This document shows, in pieces, positions 50,855-61,490 of a stretch of DNA of 64,000 nucleotides (within the stretch, counting starts at the first letter, position 1; every line of letters starts with the position of its first letter). A model generated the notes under the pieces. The model did no database searches, was not told where the DNA came from, and worked only from the letters and a program-made list of their open reading frames with translations. Source of the DNA: Adiantum capillus-veneris (Eukaryota > Streptophyta > Polypodiopsida > Polypodiales > Pteridaceae); NCBI GenBank assembly GCA_014529385.2, contig CM043956.1:58911120-58975119 (forward strand). The letters run 5' to 3'. A program made the position numbers and the translations under genes.

Positions 50855-51868
50855 TCAATAATTTTTGTAATTGACTAGCAATGTTTGCTTGTTTAGAATT
50901 AGCAATTGGTGGAATAGAGGAGAGAGAAGCATGCGGCGTTGAGGAATGTTCAATAGACTTAATGTTAGAAAGAAAATGAGATAGTGAGACAAGAAAACAT
51001 GATCTATTTCATTATCAGAAACGAGCTGCATAAGCTCAGCGGTACAAATCAGTTGTGATGAAGGTATATCTTTTTCTCCTAACAACAACACATGTGCGCC
51101 ATGGGATTCAAACATCAAGCTGCTGTGCTCATAGCTACGCTTCAGTGATGGTCCTAAGCTATGCAACCACTCCCTACCAAGAACCACATCAGCCCTTTCC
51201 ATGTTCATAACCTGAAAATCCAAACATGTAGAGTACCCTTGTACTTCCAATGGAACAGCTCGACATTGAGTATCCCATATTTCAATATCATGTCCATTCA
51301 TCATTGCTACCTTGTAGTGGTGGGTACTTGGAGTTTGAGGCAGTTTCAATTTTTTCACCAATCCGTAATTGATGAAATTGTGAGTAGCACCGTCATCTAT
51401 CAAGATGCACACCTTGTGCCCTTGTAGATATCCGTGCATACGTACTAACTCATGTGTTCCAAAGGTTGGTTGCCACATGGAAGCTATGAGACAACATTCA
51501 TGCACCACCTCAGTGTGTGTTACTTCCACTGTAGAGAATCTTGAAGAAGACTCAAGAGGCAGTAGTTGCATTTTGTGCATTGATTTCTCCTTTCCTTGAG
51601 CAGCAGATTTTCCCTTGGGACAATCATTTTTGCCATGACCTCTCCCTAAACATTGAAAACATAATTTTTCTTTCTTGGCTTTATCAAAATCCTCTGGAGA
51701 GAGAGGACCCCTGGACCCCTTGGGTTTTTTAGATGCATCTGAATTAGCAACTAGAAATTTTCTTTTATTGTGCCCATACTGAGTGCGTGTATTACCATGT
51801 ATACTAGCAGGCACGTGACCGTTATGTGTTTTCTTCTCATTAGGATCATCATGAATATGTGCTTTCAC
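50855..51868 (-). CDS. Element F nucleocapsid zinc knuckle and protease
   Basis: 337 codons. The knuckle reads LCFQCLGRGHGKNDCPKGK (CX2CX4HX4C). The protease active site reads ILIDDGATHNFINYG, then VVLGREWLHSLG. This is the normal order for a chromovirus polyprotein. The frame upstream belongs to gag (from 51868). Confidence 0.82.
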   Translation of the reverse strand: MKAHIHDDPNEKKTHNGHVPASIHGNTRTQYGHNKRKFLVANSDASKKPKGSRGPLSPEDFDKAKKEKLCFQCLGRGHGKNDCPKGKSAAQGKEKSMHKMQLLPLESSSRFSTVEVTHTEVVHECCLIASMWQPTFGTHELVRMHGYLQGHKVCILIDDGATHNFINYGLVKKLKLPQTPSTHHYKVAMMNGHDIEIWDTQCRAVPLEVQGYSTCLDFQVMNMERADVVLGREWLHSLGPSLKRSYEHSSLMFESHGAHVLLLGEKDIPSSQLICTAELMQLVSDNEIDHVFLSHYLIFFLTLSLLNIPQRRMLLSPLFHQLLILNKQTLLVNYKNY

Positions 51869-52310
51869 TATGGATTCCTCAAGTGTTTTAGGTCTTGGGT
51901 CTTGACATACTTCTTAAGCTCGGGTGTCAGACCTCGTATGAACCCCCGTACTTGGTGAAAGGTATCTAAGCCTTCCAACTTGAGGATAACATCCCGATAG
52001 TGAGAGATATATTCAAGGAGTGATGGGTATTGGCGCATGGAATATGTGTCCCAAGCCGTCCAATTCCGATCGACCTCATTTGAAAGCAAAAATTCCTTGC
52101 TAAACATTGCTTCAAAAGCTGCCCAACTCTATGGTATGGTGTTCTTCTCCTTGAGAGACATCCACCATTTGTAGGCCTTGCCTTCCAGAGTTAAGCTCAT
52201 TTGCAGAGCTCTGACTGCATCTGGAGTACGCCGTAAGGCATGAATTCCATCCCACTTGCTGAGAAAGATATTCACTGCATCCTTATTGCGGTCTCGATCT
52301 TCTCCCTTAA
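51868..52310 (-). pseudogene. gag: Element F gag capsid, distal part
   Basis: From the edge of the inverted-repeat element (52310) downward the frame reads FLSKWDGIHALRR, LEGKAYKWWMSLKEK, then after a stop near 52129 FSKEFLLSNEVDRNW, YSMRQYPSLLEYISHYRDVI and GFIRGLTPELKKYVK. These are capsid signatures. The proximal part lies beyond the inserted element. Confidence 0.78.
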
Positions 52311-53649
52311 CACTAGGTTGGTAACCTAATAGGACATAAAAGTGTCCTTTCAGGGTTAAAAAAAAAACCTCCAAAACCATAGTAGATCCACTCATTTTGT
52401 AAAATCCTTTCATGAGGTTATAGTTCAAGGCCTACTACACATGGAAAAAATAAGAAACTTGTAAAATTTCTCATCTATTGGTCACACCAAGCCTCCACAG
52501 TTGACGGACTAGTACATTTACATCAAAACAGTCATTTATTACGCTTTGTTGCATAAAATTAAGATTAGGGATTTTTGTAGGACTTGAGATAAATTCCCTA
52601 GTTAACTTCAATGGGTTGGTGATCATGACATATGATTTCTTCTCACTCACTATTTTTTGTTTTGCCAAAAGAAATAGGTATAAAAAAGTTGAATGTTTAC
52701 CATTTTGCGAACCTATCATCAGAGTTTCTATAGCCACACTAAATACAAATAATATATGCATGTTTTCTTAGTTCCTTGTTGGCCTTTAGGTTCATAAGGA
52801 GCCATGGAGCATGTCAAAAGCATAATACATCTCTTACCAAGGGGAATCTTAGGGACAAAGATGAAGTGCTAAATACAACAAACATTAAAAAACTGGGTTC
52901 AACATTATGAGCTATAGAATCCCATAGAAACTATTCAATATCTAGCCAAATTTGATCCTTATGACTAGATATGGTTACTACCTACAAAATTCATATAGTT
53001 GTCACAAGAACCTAGCAATATTGAAAAAGCTATACTTGATATACTAGAATGTTTTGTTTTCTCCTATAATTGAAAAAATCAACCATCGTTGTGTACTATG
53101 CAAAATAGGGTATTAGGTGGCCCAAAACTGAAGGAATATTAGCTTTATGTTACAATTTGCGGCATGGAAAATAAAAATTGCATTTGGATATCATGAAAGC
53201 CACCAAAAAAATCATAGAAGAGCTAAAATTGGCTAAAAAACAGGATCTGACAATTTTTGTGATTTGATCTTAACTTACAATTTAAACATTTATTTCTCCC
53301 TAGAAGCATCAGGACATGTTGAGGACTACTAAAGATAGTTCTGTAGCATTATAGACCTCACAAACATGAATTCTAGAGTGGTATAGTTGCAAAAAGTTGA
53401 AAAAAGCCAAAAACAGGACCCGTTTTTTCGCACAGTTTAGGTTGCAAAATGTTGTGCAAGGACAAGGTTAAAGATGGAATTGATATTCCAAAAAAATGTC
53501 GAGTTTTTTTCAGCTCATGAGACAACTTTCTAGATAGAAAGCACCTCAAAATCCATTTTGAAACTCTTGACATAATTCAAGGAAAATGGTCACTTAACAG
53601 GACATAAAAGTGTCTCAGAACATAAAAGTGTCCCATTACCAACCTAGTG
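52311..53649. mobile_element. 1.34 kb non-autonomous inverted-repeat DNA element, copy 2, flanked by TTAA
   Basis: Starts CACTAGGTTGGTAA and ends in its complement TTACCAACCTAGTG, with TTAA at 52307-52310 and 53650-53653. It is the reverse complement of 788-2125 over essentially its full length (1339 against 1338 bp), including the subterminal GGACATAAAAGTGTCC blocks. It interrupts element F gag. Confidence 0.9.
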
Positions 53650-53653
53650 TTAA

Positions 53654-54058
53654 AGGTGGTTTGGTGTTCTTTAACAATTCATCCACCACTTTTGCAGTGA
53701 GAGTATGCAATGGATCAACATTTGGGCCTTGCCCTAGATTAGAAATGCCCTGCCCATGCGTGGCAACATGCTCATGCATGTGCGTGTCAACAAGACTCTT
53801 AGACTTCTGATGCATTAATTGAATTACTAATGTGGATAGTTTAGTAACATTTTCATTTAAAGCTTTAAAATTTTCATCCATGACTGTCATGCGTGTCTAA
53901 AGTGCACAAAATTCTTGAATATCGAGCAATCCGTAAGTATCTTCTCCTGTCGTAGCGTCGCGGGTACTCTCCTTGAGAGGATCCAACTGCGGGCCATCAT
54001 TGGCAGGATCAGGAGTACTTTGCTCAAAATCAAATGTCATATTGATATCCGAATCCAT
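53654..54058 (-). pseudogene. gag: Element F gag, N-terminal part
   Basis: Gag begins at ATG 54058 (MDSDINMTFDFEQSTPDPAN). A TAG or TAA interrupts after about 50 codons, then MTVMDENFKALNENVTKLST follows to the element edge at 53654. A one- or two-base shift is needed to join with 52310, so this gag also has an indel. Confidence 0.7.
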
Positions 54059-54887
54059 GGCTACATAGTGCGGTGAAAGAAGTACTCAGAAAAAGTACCT
54101 GATATTGAGAGCACTCGCAAAGTATAATGAGCCTTGCTAACTCCCTCAAAATCGAGAGTAGTCCAGTAGAAAGTGATTCGAATTGTCCGCCGTATATATA
54201 ATTCCACTAGTTCTTGATAGCCGAATCAAATAGGCTTGAAAGCGATAATTGATTTCACCAAAAACTTGTACTGCAACTCCGCCAATTTGGTTGTCTTGAA
54301 ATCTTTGAGTTTCTGCGTAATACGCAGGAAATTTTTGTTGGAATGTGTGGCGGATTAGTCGATGTCGTCCTTTCTGGCCTTGCCGTACTCGCACGTAGTG
54401 GAGTAGGGGGGTGGGGTACCCACTGTGGGTACTACCCCTTATGCTTTAAAATTTTTGTGTATGGCCACTACCCCTAAGGGGGTTGGGTGCCCTTCAAGTG
54501 GGAAAATGAACGCACAATCGGCTATGGTGCCAAACGGGCAGCGCACAGAGGCTTGGAGAGCTTGGGGCAGAAACGCACAATCGACTATGGTGCCAAACGG
54601 GCAGCGCACAGAGGCTTGGAGAGCTTGGGGCAGACGATGCAAGGCCTGAGGGGCTTCGGCCCCATGTGGAGAAACGCTGAGCAGGCCCATGCGCCTCCAA
54701 CAAGCCCGCACGTCGGCTGTGTGGTGCTCCTGCACTCGGCAGCTCTCCCTCGCCAAGCTTGCGTGCCCACGGCTTCATCTTTGTCGACCTCCTTGCTAAG
54801 GGGTGATCCCCACTGTGTTGGACCTCGACATGCAAACCTTGAGTGGCTAGAAAGCACCACGCCCTTCCCCTTTCCCAAAATAGACAC
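54059..54887 (-). other. Element F 5' leader, GC-rich
   Basis: About 830 bases with no supported gene. The stretch 54410-54870 is much richer in G and C than its surroundings and contains a 63-bp tandem duplication. Long frames on both strands reflect GC composition. It may be captured DNA. Confidence 0.55.
54511..54636. repeat. 63-bp tandem duplication in element F leader
   Basis: cgcacaatcg starts at 54511 and 54574. The two units differ by only one or two bases. Confidence 0.93.
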
Positions 54888-54899
54888 AAGCTCTGATTC
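54888..54899 (-). promoter_or_regulatory. Primer-binding-like site of element F
   Basis: The + strand reads gctctgattcca, so the minus strand is TGGAATCAGAGC, one base off the tRNA-iMet site TGGTATCAGAGC. It sits next to the right LTR. Confidence 0.75.
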
Positions 54900-55056
54900 C
54901 AGTGTAAGACAAGAGAAGCTAGAGCCTGAGAGTCCACCACCCAACCACCCATTATATAGGCAAGCCCCTGGCCCTTTGCCCTAGTTGGACTCCCTATTCC
55001 ACACAGCCTAGCCCGGCCCTGCCCTTGTCAAGTCCGGTCTTGCCGGTGTCGTGACA
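54900..55056 (-). repeat. Element F 5' LTR
   Basis: About 157 bp from TGTAAGACAAG to GTGACA on the + strand. It shares the cattatataggc TATA-like box with the left repeat. Confidence 0.85.
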
Positions 55057-55359
55057 GTCTTCATGTCGGAGAATGGACTCGGGTTGCAGCACCTCTTCTT
55101 GGTCCTCGATCTCCAGTGGGTCTTCAATAGTTGGTTCTTGAGGTGGTTCTCCTTTGTAAGGCTTTAGTAGGCTCACATGGAAAGCTTTGTGTATGAGCCA
55201 ATGACTGGGCAACTTGAGTTGATAGGCCTTCTCATTGATCGGCCTAAGAATCTGAAAGGGACCATAGTACCTTTTTGCTAGTTTAGCATAGTACTTTTGG
55301 TGTCCCGTAGCATTCTTGCCCATTGTGTGCCTTAGTCGAGCCTTGGGAAACTTAAGCAA
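55057..55359 (-). pseudogene. Element E integrase C-terminal and chromodomain, N-terminal part
   Basis: KRYYGPFQILRPINEKAYQL (GPY/F-type), LPSHWLIHKAFHVSLLKPYK, then EDPLEIEDQEEVLQPESILRHED. The chromodomain is cut here and continues at 47810. The frame reported past 55056 is translated LTR. Confidence 0.82.
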
Positions 55360-55591
55360 GACCCAATCATTTTGTTTAAGGTCTCGAGCTCTTCTGTACT
55401 TATTAGTAGCAGCCTTTTGCCTTTGTTGTGAGATAGAGATAGCATCCTTAATCTCTTGGAGAGATTCTTGTAGGTCTCGGCTATACTCATCTGCAACGAA
55501 GATCTTCCCAGATACCTTAAGTAGCAGGGGACTTTTGGATCTTCCCTCAATTACCTCGAAAGGTGCTTTTCCCGTGGAGGTATGTACAATA

Positions 55592-56143
55592 TTATTTTAG
55601 GCATACTCCATGGACTAAAGGTAAGTACTTCTCCCATTTGGACCTTTGATCTACTTCCATTACATAGGCTTTTAGTAGATCAAGAATTTTTAGGTTAGCT
55701 ATTTCACTTTGGAAATCCGTTTGCGGGTGACAGGCCAAAGAGAAGTTTAGCCTTATCCCTAAATTCTCAAAGAGACCCTTCCAAAAATTATTGGTCATTC
55801 TAGGATCTCTATCCGACACTATGGACATTGGCAAGCCATGGTACTTGAAGATTTGTGATATGAAGAGGGTTTCCATTTGATGGGATTTAATAGTCTCTTT
55901 GACAGGTATAAAATGAGCTTGTTTGCTGAACCTGTCTACTATCGTCCATATTCCCGTATTCCCATGGATAGACTTAGGCAATCCAAAGATAAAATCCATG
56001 GATATGCTCTCCCATGGTGAATTAGGGATTGGCAAAGGTTGAAGCAATCGAGGTTGCTTCCCTCTATCAAACCTCGTCTTTTGGCATACCACACATTTAG
56101 AAACATACTCTTGTATGTTTGCTTTCATGACAGGCCAATACAA
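55592..56143 (-). CDS. Element E integrase core, with zinc-module end
   Basis: 183 codons: SKCVVCQKTRFDRGKQPRLL (zinc-module end), SMDFIFGLPKSIHGN (first Asp), SDRDPRMTNNFWKGLF (second Asp). The expected Glu position reads FQSEIANLKI in place of GQTE. The frame breaks near 55592. It is followed (upstream on the + strand) by a tandem duplicate of its first part. Confidence 0.8.
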   Translation of the reverse strand: MYWPVMKANIQEYVSKCVVCQKTRFDRGKQPRLLQPLPIPNSPWESISMDFIFGLPKSIHGNTGIWTIVDRFSKQAHFIPVKETIKSHQMETLFISQIFKYHGLPMSIVSDRDPRMTNNFWKGLFENLGIRLNFSLACHPQTDFQSEIANLKILDLLKAYVMEVDQRSKWEKYLPLVHGVCLK

Positions 56144-56430
56144 ATATGTTTCTATCCCTTTTAGGGTATACTAAATCATTTTATGCCCCTCATATTCCCA
56201 TATTCCCATGGGTAGACTTAGGCAATCCAAAGATAAAATCCATGAATATGCTCTCCCATTGTGAATTAGGGATTGGCAAAGGTTGAAGCAATCCAGGTTG
56301 CTTCCCTCTATCAAACTTCGTCTTTTGGCATACCACACATTTAAAAACATACTCTTGTATGTTTGCTTTCATGGTAGTCCCAATACAAGTATGTTTCAAT
56401 CCCTTTTAGGGTAGACTGAATCCCTCTATG
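55945..56430 (-). repeat. 244-bp tandem duplication in element E integrase
   Basis: gacttaggca begins at 55971 and 56215, a step of 244. The second copy encodes the same zinc-module end and first Asp block (KCVVCQKTKFDRGKQ, FMDFIFGLPKS) in the 56190-56399 frame. The unit repeats integrase sequence, so one copy is surplus. Confidence 0.92.
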
Positions 56431-57246
56431 CCCCGCATAAGGAGGAGCATGAGATTCATACATTACTTTCTCACGTAGTGAGTTAGTAACGCATAGTCTA
56501 TTGCCATAGAAAAGACAACCATCTTGTTAAGTAAATGGTTCCTCTTTATTCCCTAATGGAAGGGATGAAATAACATCTCTAAAATAGGGATCAATAGCAT
56601 ACTCATCTATCATAGAAGATAGATCATTGTGAGTTGCTATGGAAACCGCATTTACTCTCGGCCGTCTTAAGAGTGCATCGGCTACTTGATTATGCTTGCC
56701 AGCAATGTGAGCAATATGAAAATGAAATTGTGAAACGAAATTTGCCCACCTTATTTGTTTGTCAGAGAGCTTGGTCTACATCATGAAGTACTTAAGACTT
56801 TGGTGATCCGTTCGCAAAATGAAAGGAGTCCCCAATAAAGAGTGCTTCCAGGAGTCTAAGGCATGTAGAACTGTGAGGAATTACTTTTCATATATTCCTA
56901 GAGCTTGCTCAGCTGGGTCGAGCCTTTGACTTTGATAGGCTATGGCATGCCCTTTTTGGAGCAAAACAACTCCAAGGAAAGCACCACAAGCGTCACATTG
57001 GACCTCAAATGGCTTTGAGAGATCCGACAGTGTAAGCATAGGTTGAGAGATAATCTTTCTTTAAGCTTTTTGAAAGCATTGTTCTACTTGGTAGACCATG
57101 TATACCTAAGGTTTTTCTTTGTTAGGTCATGTAATGGTCCCGCGATTTGTGAGAATTTTTCTATGAAGCATCTATAGTATGCACACATACCTATAAAGCT
57201 TCGTAGTTCATGTAGATTCTTTGGATTAGGCCATCCTTTATTACCT
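56400..57246 (-). pseudogene. Element E RT thumb and RNase H, heavily degraded
   Basis: On the minus strand several frames together read RNase H phrases such as RTDHQSLKYF, TKLSDKQIRWANFVSQF-like and a RRPRVNAVS-type end, with stops between. No single frame exceeds 60 codons. The order between RT and integrase supports the assignment. Confidence 0.6.
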
Positions 57247-57838
57247 CTAGCTTTGATGGATCCATTTGGATGCCATCTGAGAGATAATGTGACCTAAATA
57301 CTGAATCTCTTGTAAGAAAAACTCACTTTTCTTTCGATTAATATAAAGTTTATTCTCTCCTAAGAATTGAAATATTAGCTGGAGATGTTGCTTGTGTTCG
57401 TCTAGTGAATTAGAGTAGATGATTATATCATCAAATAACACTCCAATAAAGGTTTGATGAGGCCTGAATAGCTTCTCCATCAAGCGGTTAAGTGTGGCTG
57501 GTGCATTGGTCAAGCCAAAAGACATGACAATGTATTCGTAAAGACCAAACGTAGTGCAAAATGCGGTCTTTACAATGTCTTGATCAACTATCCTTATTTG
57601 ATGGTAGCCACTTTTTAGGTCAATCCTATTAAAGTAGGTCGACCCTTGTAGCTTATCAAATAGTTCTTCTACCCGTGGAAAGGGAAACCTATTCTTGATA
57701 GTGATCCTATTTAGTGCTCTATAGTTGACACACATACGATATGTGCCGTCTTTCTTTTGCACTAATAATACGGGTGAACAAAATGGAGATGAGCTAGGCC
57801 TAACCATGCCCTTCTCAACTAAATCATGCACTTGCCGC
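57247..57838 (-). CDS. Element E reverse transcriptase
   Basis: The RT frame reads [70 protein letters not shown] and an intact catalytic FDDIIIYS. It is disrupted at the start: coding sequence upstream of QVHDL is a solo LTR that begins at 57839. The lead (VSQAQQEEIMR) lies on its far side at about 59833. Confidence 0.85.
57834..57838. repeat. Target-site copy of the 2.0 kb solo LTR, left
   Basis: GCCGC here and CCGCA at 59833-59837 share CCGC. Element E's RT codons join across it (IMR then QVHDL). Confidence 0.75.
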
Positions 57839-59832
57839 TGTCGTGCTGTGACACGTACATAGTGGGAACGCATGCTACAAGATCTATCTTGTAACTTTTT
57901 AGATACATAATTATATTTCCTATAATGTACATGTGAATATAACAATAAGCTTTCTATCTCATCCTATTATTTATCTCAAGGGTAACGTATTCTTACTTTA
58001 CCATCAAAAAGTACTATGGGAAAAGCGTTAAAAGCTCCGCCTCTTTAACTTGGGGCAAAAAGCATTGATTCTTTCTTTCTACCATCTCATTATTATCTCA
58101 CACCCTATCTAGATCCTATGTCTAGGGTAATTTCCAATTTATATATATTCTATATATTTTTCAAAATTTTTTTATATTTCTTTTTAAATAGCGACTAAGA
58201 AGGAATCAAATGCTAGTGGGACACTAGGTGGCATGATTTCAAAGATACACTTATTTTAATGCATTATTGCAAGCATGATTATAAAAGTTTGTCAAGGAGC
58301 AATGTTATGCTTTCATATGGCATGAGGTGCCCATTGGAATCAAATAAAAGCCTATGCTAAGGGGACCACAAGAAGACTTTTGCTGCCAAAATTGTATCCT
58401 ATTTTGATGATTTTTTTACAGAAGGTTCCAATCCGAATTGGAAAATGCATATAAAAAGGACATCATAGGTAATCAGCTGAAGTTTTTGTCCATATTTTTA
58501 CTTTTTTATTTGGAGCCATGGTTGATGAGATATGATCAAAATACTGGACCCTAGTCTGCCCACATCATGCAGGGACAACTTATTTCCAACTTTTCCAATT
58601 TCTATTCACACTGGCTCTTCTCTTCTTGTATAAACCCTTGGGGGTTCCCTTCAACTATAAAAGGGGACCTCTTCTTCCTTAAAAAACACTTAAGCATTCA
58701 AGCCATTGATGAGAGGAATTCATAAGGGAGTGAGTAGTAATGCCAAATTGTACTTAGCCATTAACATAAGCCTAAGCCTACACTTTCTCATAGAGGAAGA
58801 CTAGCCATTCTTGCACGCAATCCTTTGAAGATCAACTTTAATCAAAGAAGATCTTGGACTTAGCATATCAATCAAAGTTGAATTCTCCCCTCTTCTTCTC
58901 TCTCCATCAATAATGGTGCCGAAGGGTTTGTCAAGTAAGATCTGTTCTACATTGATGTTTTCTTGATTTCTTGTTGTTTTCTTTTTCATCTCTAATCCAA
59001 CATATATATATATATATATATAAAATCTCGTCTCCTTAACCAAACCTATCTCTCTCACTCTTAGTAATCCATCCTCTCTACAAATTTTAGGTTCTCCTTG
59101 CTACAGGTACATCTCTCCTCGTAGTATCCTTATTGCCTACGGGCAAGAATAGGGCTTGGGAGGGAAACTCTCTTCTTTTCTCTTCCCTTCTCTTCTCTCA
59201 TATCTACATTTTGCACATACTAGAGTTATCCTAGATGAATAATCCACATGATGATAATTTCTATCGCTTTCACTCTTTACGAGCTATTAAAATTAACGAT
59301 TAGTCGTAAAATACACTTTCAACAACGTATAGTGTTTCTCTTTGGCCAAGAAAGGCTCAATGAAATACTTCTATCACCGGATCCCATTATACTACCTCTC
59401 ATAGACAATGACTTTTCTTTTGACGTAAGCGTAGTTATCTTGCTATTAATCCCAATCACTAGACAAAATATATATATTATGGTAAGCACAAAACTACAGT
59501 TCCAAAGAACAATTCGTAACCTATTTGGTCAGCCAAGATTGAATGCCATTAACTCATCTATTAACCCTTTCATATTACCCATGATACGATATGACCATAG
59601 CCTTGATGTTTTCATCTTTGTGTTGTTTTGGCATTCTCTTTTGTGTTCTTTCTTTGTGTGTGTGAGTGCAAGAGAGAAAGAGTGGGTCTTCCTTGATTGC
59701 ACTTCTTTTCGAACCCTAGTCTGCATGGCATCTATGGTTTAACTCCTTCATATAGTTTTTTTTGAGTTCTCTCACAAACTCTCATAGCCATAAGCCCGGT
59801 GCTTTCCTGGAAAGACCGCAAATTTTTTGACA
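57839..59832 (+). mobile_element. 2.0 kb solo LTR inserted in element E RT
   Basis: Starts TGTCGTGC and ends TTTTTTGACA, with TG...CA ends. No gag or pol is inside. A TATA-like ctataaaagg lies at 58656-58665, followed by a start-like region, on the + strand. A (TA)n stretch lies at 59000-59022. The longest frames (59248-59742) show no domain. The flanking CCGC and the exact restoration of RT coding define the insert. Confidence 0.82.
58656..58665 (+). promoter_or_regulatory. TATA-like box of the 2.0 kb solo LTR
   Basis: ctataaaagg about 820 bases into the LTR, with a CT-rich stretch just downstream. Confidence 0.5.
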
Positions 59833-61122
59833 CCGCATAATCTCCTCTTGTTGAGCTTGGGAAACTCTATAAGGAGGTTCATTAGGCGGTCGTGAATCCA
59901 CCATGGTATGGTGTATGACCACAGATATGGTGCGTGTCCTTTGGGAGTTCACATACTCCACCATATCTTCAGTTAAACCCGCACAAAATTGTTGTTTTTG
60001 CTCTCCAAAATCCATCTTATTGAAGACAATGTCTTTGAGATGTAAGTACCAAAACTTGTTTACATATTTATGAATAGATTCGTAGGGAGAGAGCTTCAAG
60101 CTTCACCATTTTGTGAGTACTTTGTCTTTGGCATCGGTAGCCAAAAGCTGCTTCATGATGGAAGCTCTTAACGCTTTCCATGTCCGTGGAGCTTCAGCGT
60201 TTGCTCGTAGGCTAGACCACGATTGGCGGAGTTTTGAAAATGCGTAGCTACATGGCGTAGCTTAGAGGACTCCATGAAGCCCTTATGTCCAAACGCCGCA
60301 TCGAATTGTTGGATGAAGGCCGAGACTTTGTCCATAGCACCAAAGGTGCCATTGTAGGTAAGGAAATAGATGTTCTTTTCTTCCTCTTTGAACTTTTTGA
60401 GCTTGGACGACCTCTTCCACGCGGCATAGGATTTCCTATGGCTTCTTCTTTTTGGTGGTTCAAGAGCTGCACCATCACTTTCTTCAGAAGAGGAAGAATT
60501 TGAGGTGGATGGAAAAGAGGGTGACCTCTTTCTTACCTTTTTCTTCCTTTGTTCCTCCTTGTCTGCACCATCACTTTCTTCAGAAGAGGAAGAGGATGAG
60601 AAAGATGGAGAAGAGGGTGACCTCTTTCTCCCCGTTTTCTTCTCTTGTTTTCTCTCGTCCCTCTTTGAATTATGGTGTAGAGAAGTGTGCGATGGTCTTC
60701 TTCATTTAGGGGGTGTTGGACAACATTATGCCCGCCATCTTTGTGGAGCCATCTCCTTCTTTTGGTGGGGGCTCCACCGTTGAAACTTGAGTTCTCCTTT
60801 AAGAATGAGATGCGTCGTCAAGTAGTAGATTTTTGAGCCCTTCGTACGGATCCTCTTCTTCTTCCCTTATGGGAGAGAGACCTCTTCTGGAAGTCTCACA
60901 AGGAAGCTTCCTAGGTACTCTCTCTTCTTGGTGGGGAATTTGGAGAATCCCATGAGTACAAAGCTACCGTTGCACTTCACCTTGGAGGGATGGATTGCCC
61001 ATGGCTTGTCGAAGCCTATTAACAAAGTAATTGACAAGCATAGGGGCATCATTAGTAGCATGTTCATTAGCAAAATCAAAGCTATCAACATTAATTTCAG
61101 TCTCTTTACTATTGTCAGCCAT
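59833..61122 (-). pseudogene. gag: Element E gag fused to the RT lead, with nucleocapsid and protease deleted
   Basis: ATG at 61122 begins MADNSKETEINVDSFDFANE. A Ser/Glu-rich block follows, then a capsid segment (NGTFGAMDKVSAFIQQFDAAFG, ESSKLRHVA) with stops near 60140. The 60099-59840 part reads SPYESIHKYVNKFWYLHLKD, FCAGLTEDMVEYVNSQRTRT, VIHHTMV and then DSRPPNEPPYRVSQAQQEE, which is already the RT lead. So the zinc knuckle, the protease and part of the linker are missing, joined at HHTMV-DSRPP. Confidence 0.78.
60471..60640 (-). repeat. 96-bp tandem repeat coding Ser/Glu-rich Gag segment
   Basis: accatcactt begins at 60471 and 60567. On the minus strand each unit codes a run of Ser and Glu (SSSSEESDGA). 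Confidence 0.88.
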
Positions 61123-61477
61123 TCTAACATATTTTTGGTGTAAATTTTTTAAGTGTACTTTGGCACTTCAAACCCTAGTTGCTACTCCTCTTAACCCCTT
61201 TAGAAAATCATTCAAGCTCCTGTACCCGTGGCTTGAATATCATTAATTGCAAGGAATAGAAGAGAGGGTCTTTCACCATCAAAACAACATCGTCTCCTGT
61301 CAAGCTTCTAATAGCTCAATAGTGGTTAAGCCATAGGCAAGCCTCGTAGGACTCCACTATAGTACACTGCAAGGCTAAAAAATCCCTATTCTACTTACTC
61401 AATTGCAATTAATAATACCAACCATTTATAGTTAGCTTGATGACCTCTCTTCTTGAGTAAGAAAAGATAAACCTTGT
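61123..61477 (-). other. Element E leader between primer site and gag
   Basis: About 355 bases without a gene. Confidence 0.6.
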
Positions 61478-61489
61478 GCTCTGATACCA
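61478..61489 (-). promoter_or_regulatory. Primer-binding site of element E (tRNA-iMet type)
   Basis: The + strand gctctgatacca reads TGGTATCAGAGC on the minus strand, the canonical complement of initiator Met tRNA. It lies one base inside the 5' LTR. Confidence 0.93.
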
Positions 61490-61490
61490 G

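Larger units (their letters stand above)
47811..55056 (-). mobile_element. Element F: 7.2 kb span, chromovirus with very short LTRs, inserted in element E chromodomain
   Basis: Short direct repeats at 47811-47948 and 54900-55056 bound a complete gag-pol region. A primer-like site (minus TGGAATCAGAGC, about 54888-54899) lies inside the right repeat, and a polypurine tract inside the left. The flanks (minus AAGAC and TAGAC) are a 4 of 5 target match. The 1339 bp inverted-repeat element (52311-53649) is embedded in gag. RT here has an intact FLDDIL motif. Confidence 0.88.

Noticed and set aside
54425-54984. Several long overlapping frames on both strands in the element F leader
   Set aside because: High GC content reduces stop codons in all frames. 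The tandem 63-bp unit repeats the frames, and no domain is recognisable.
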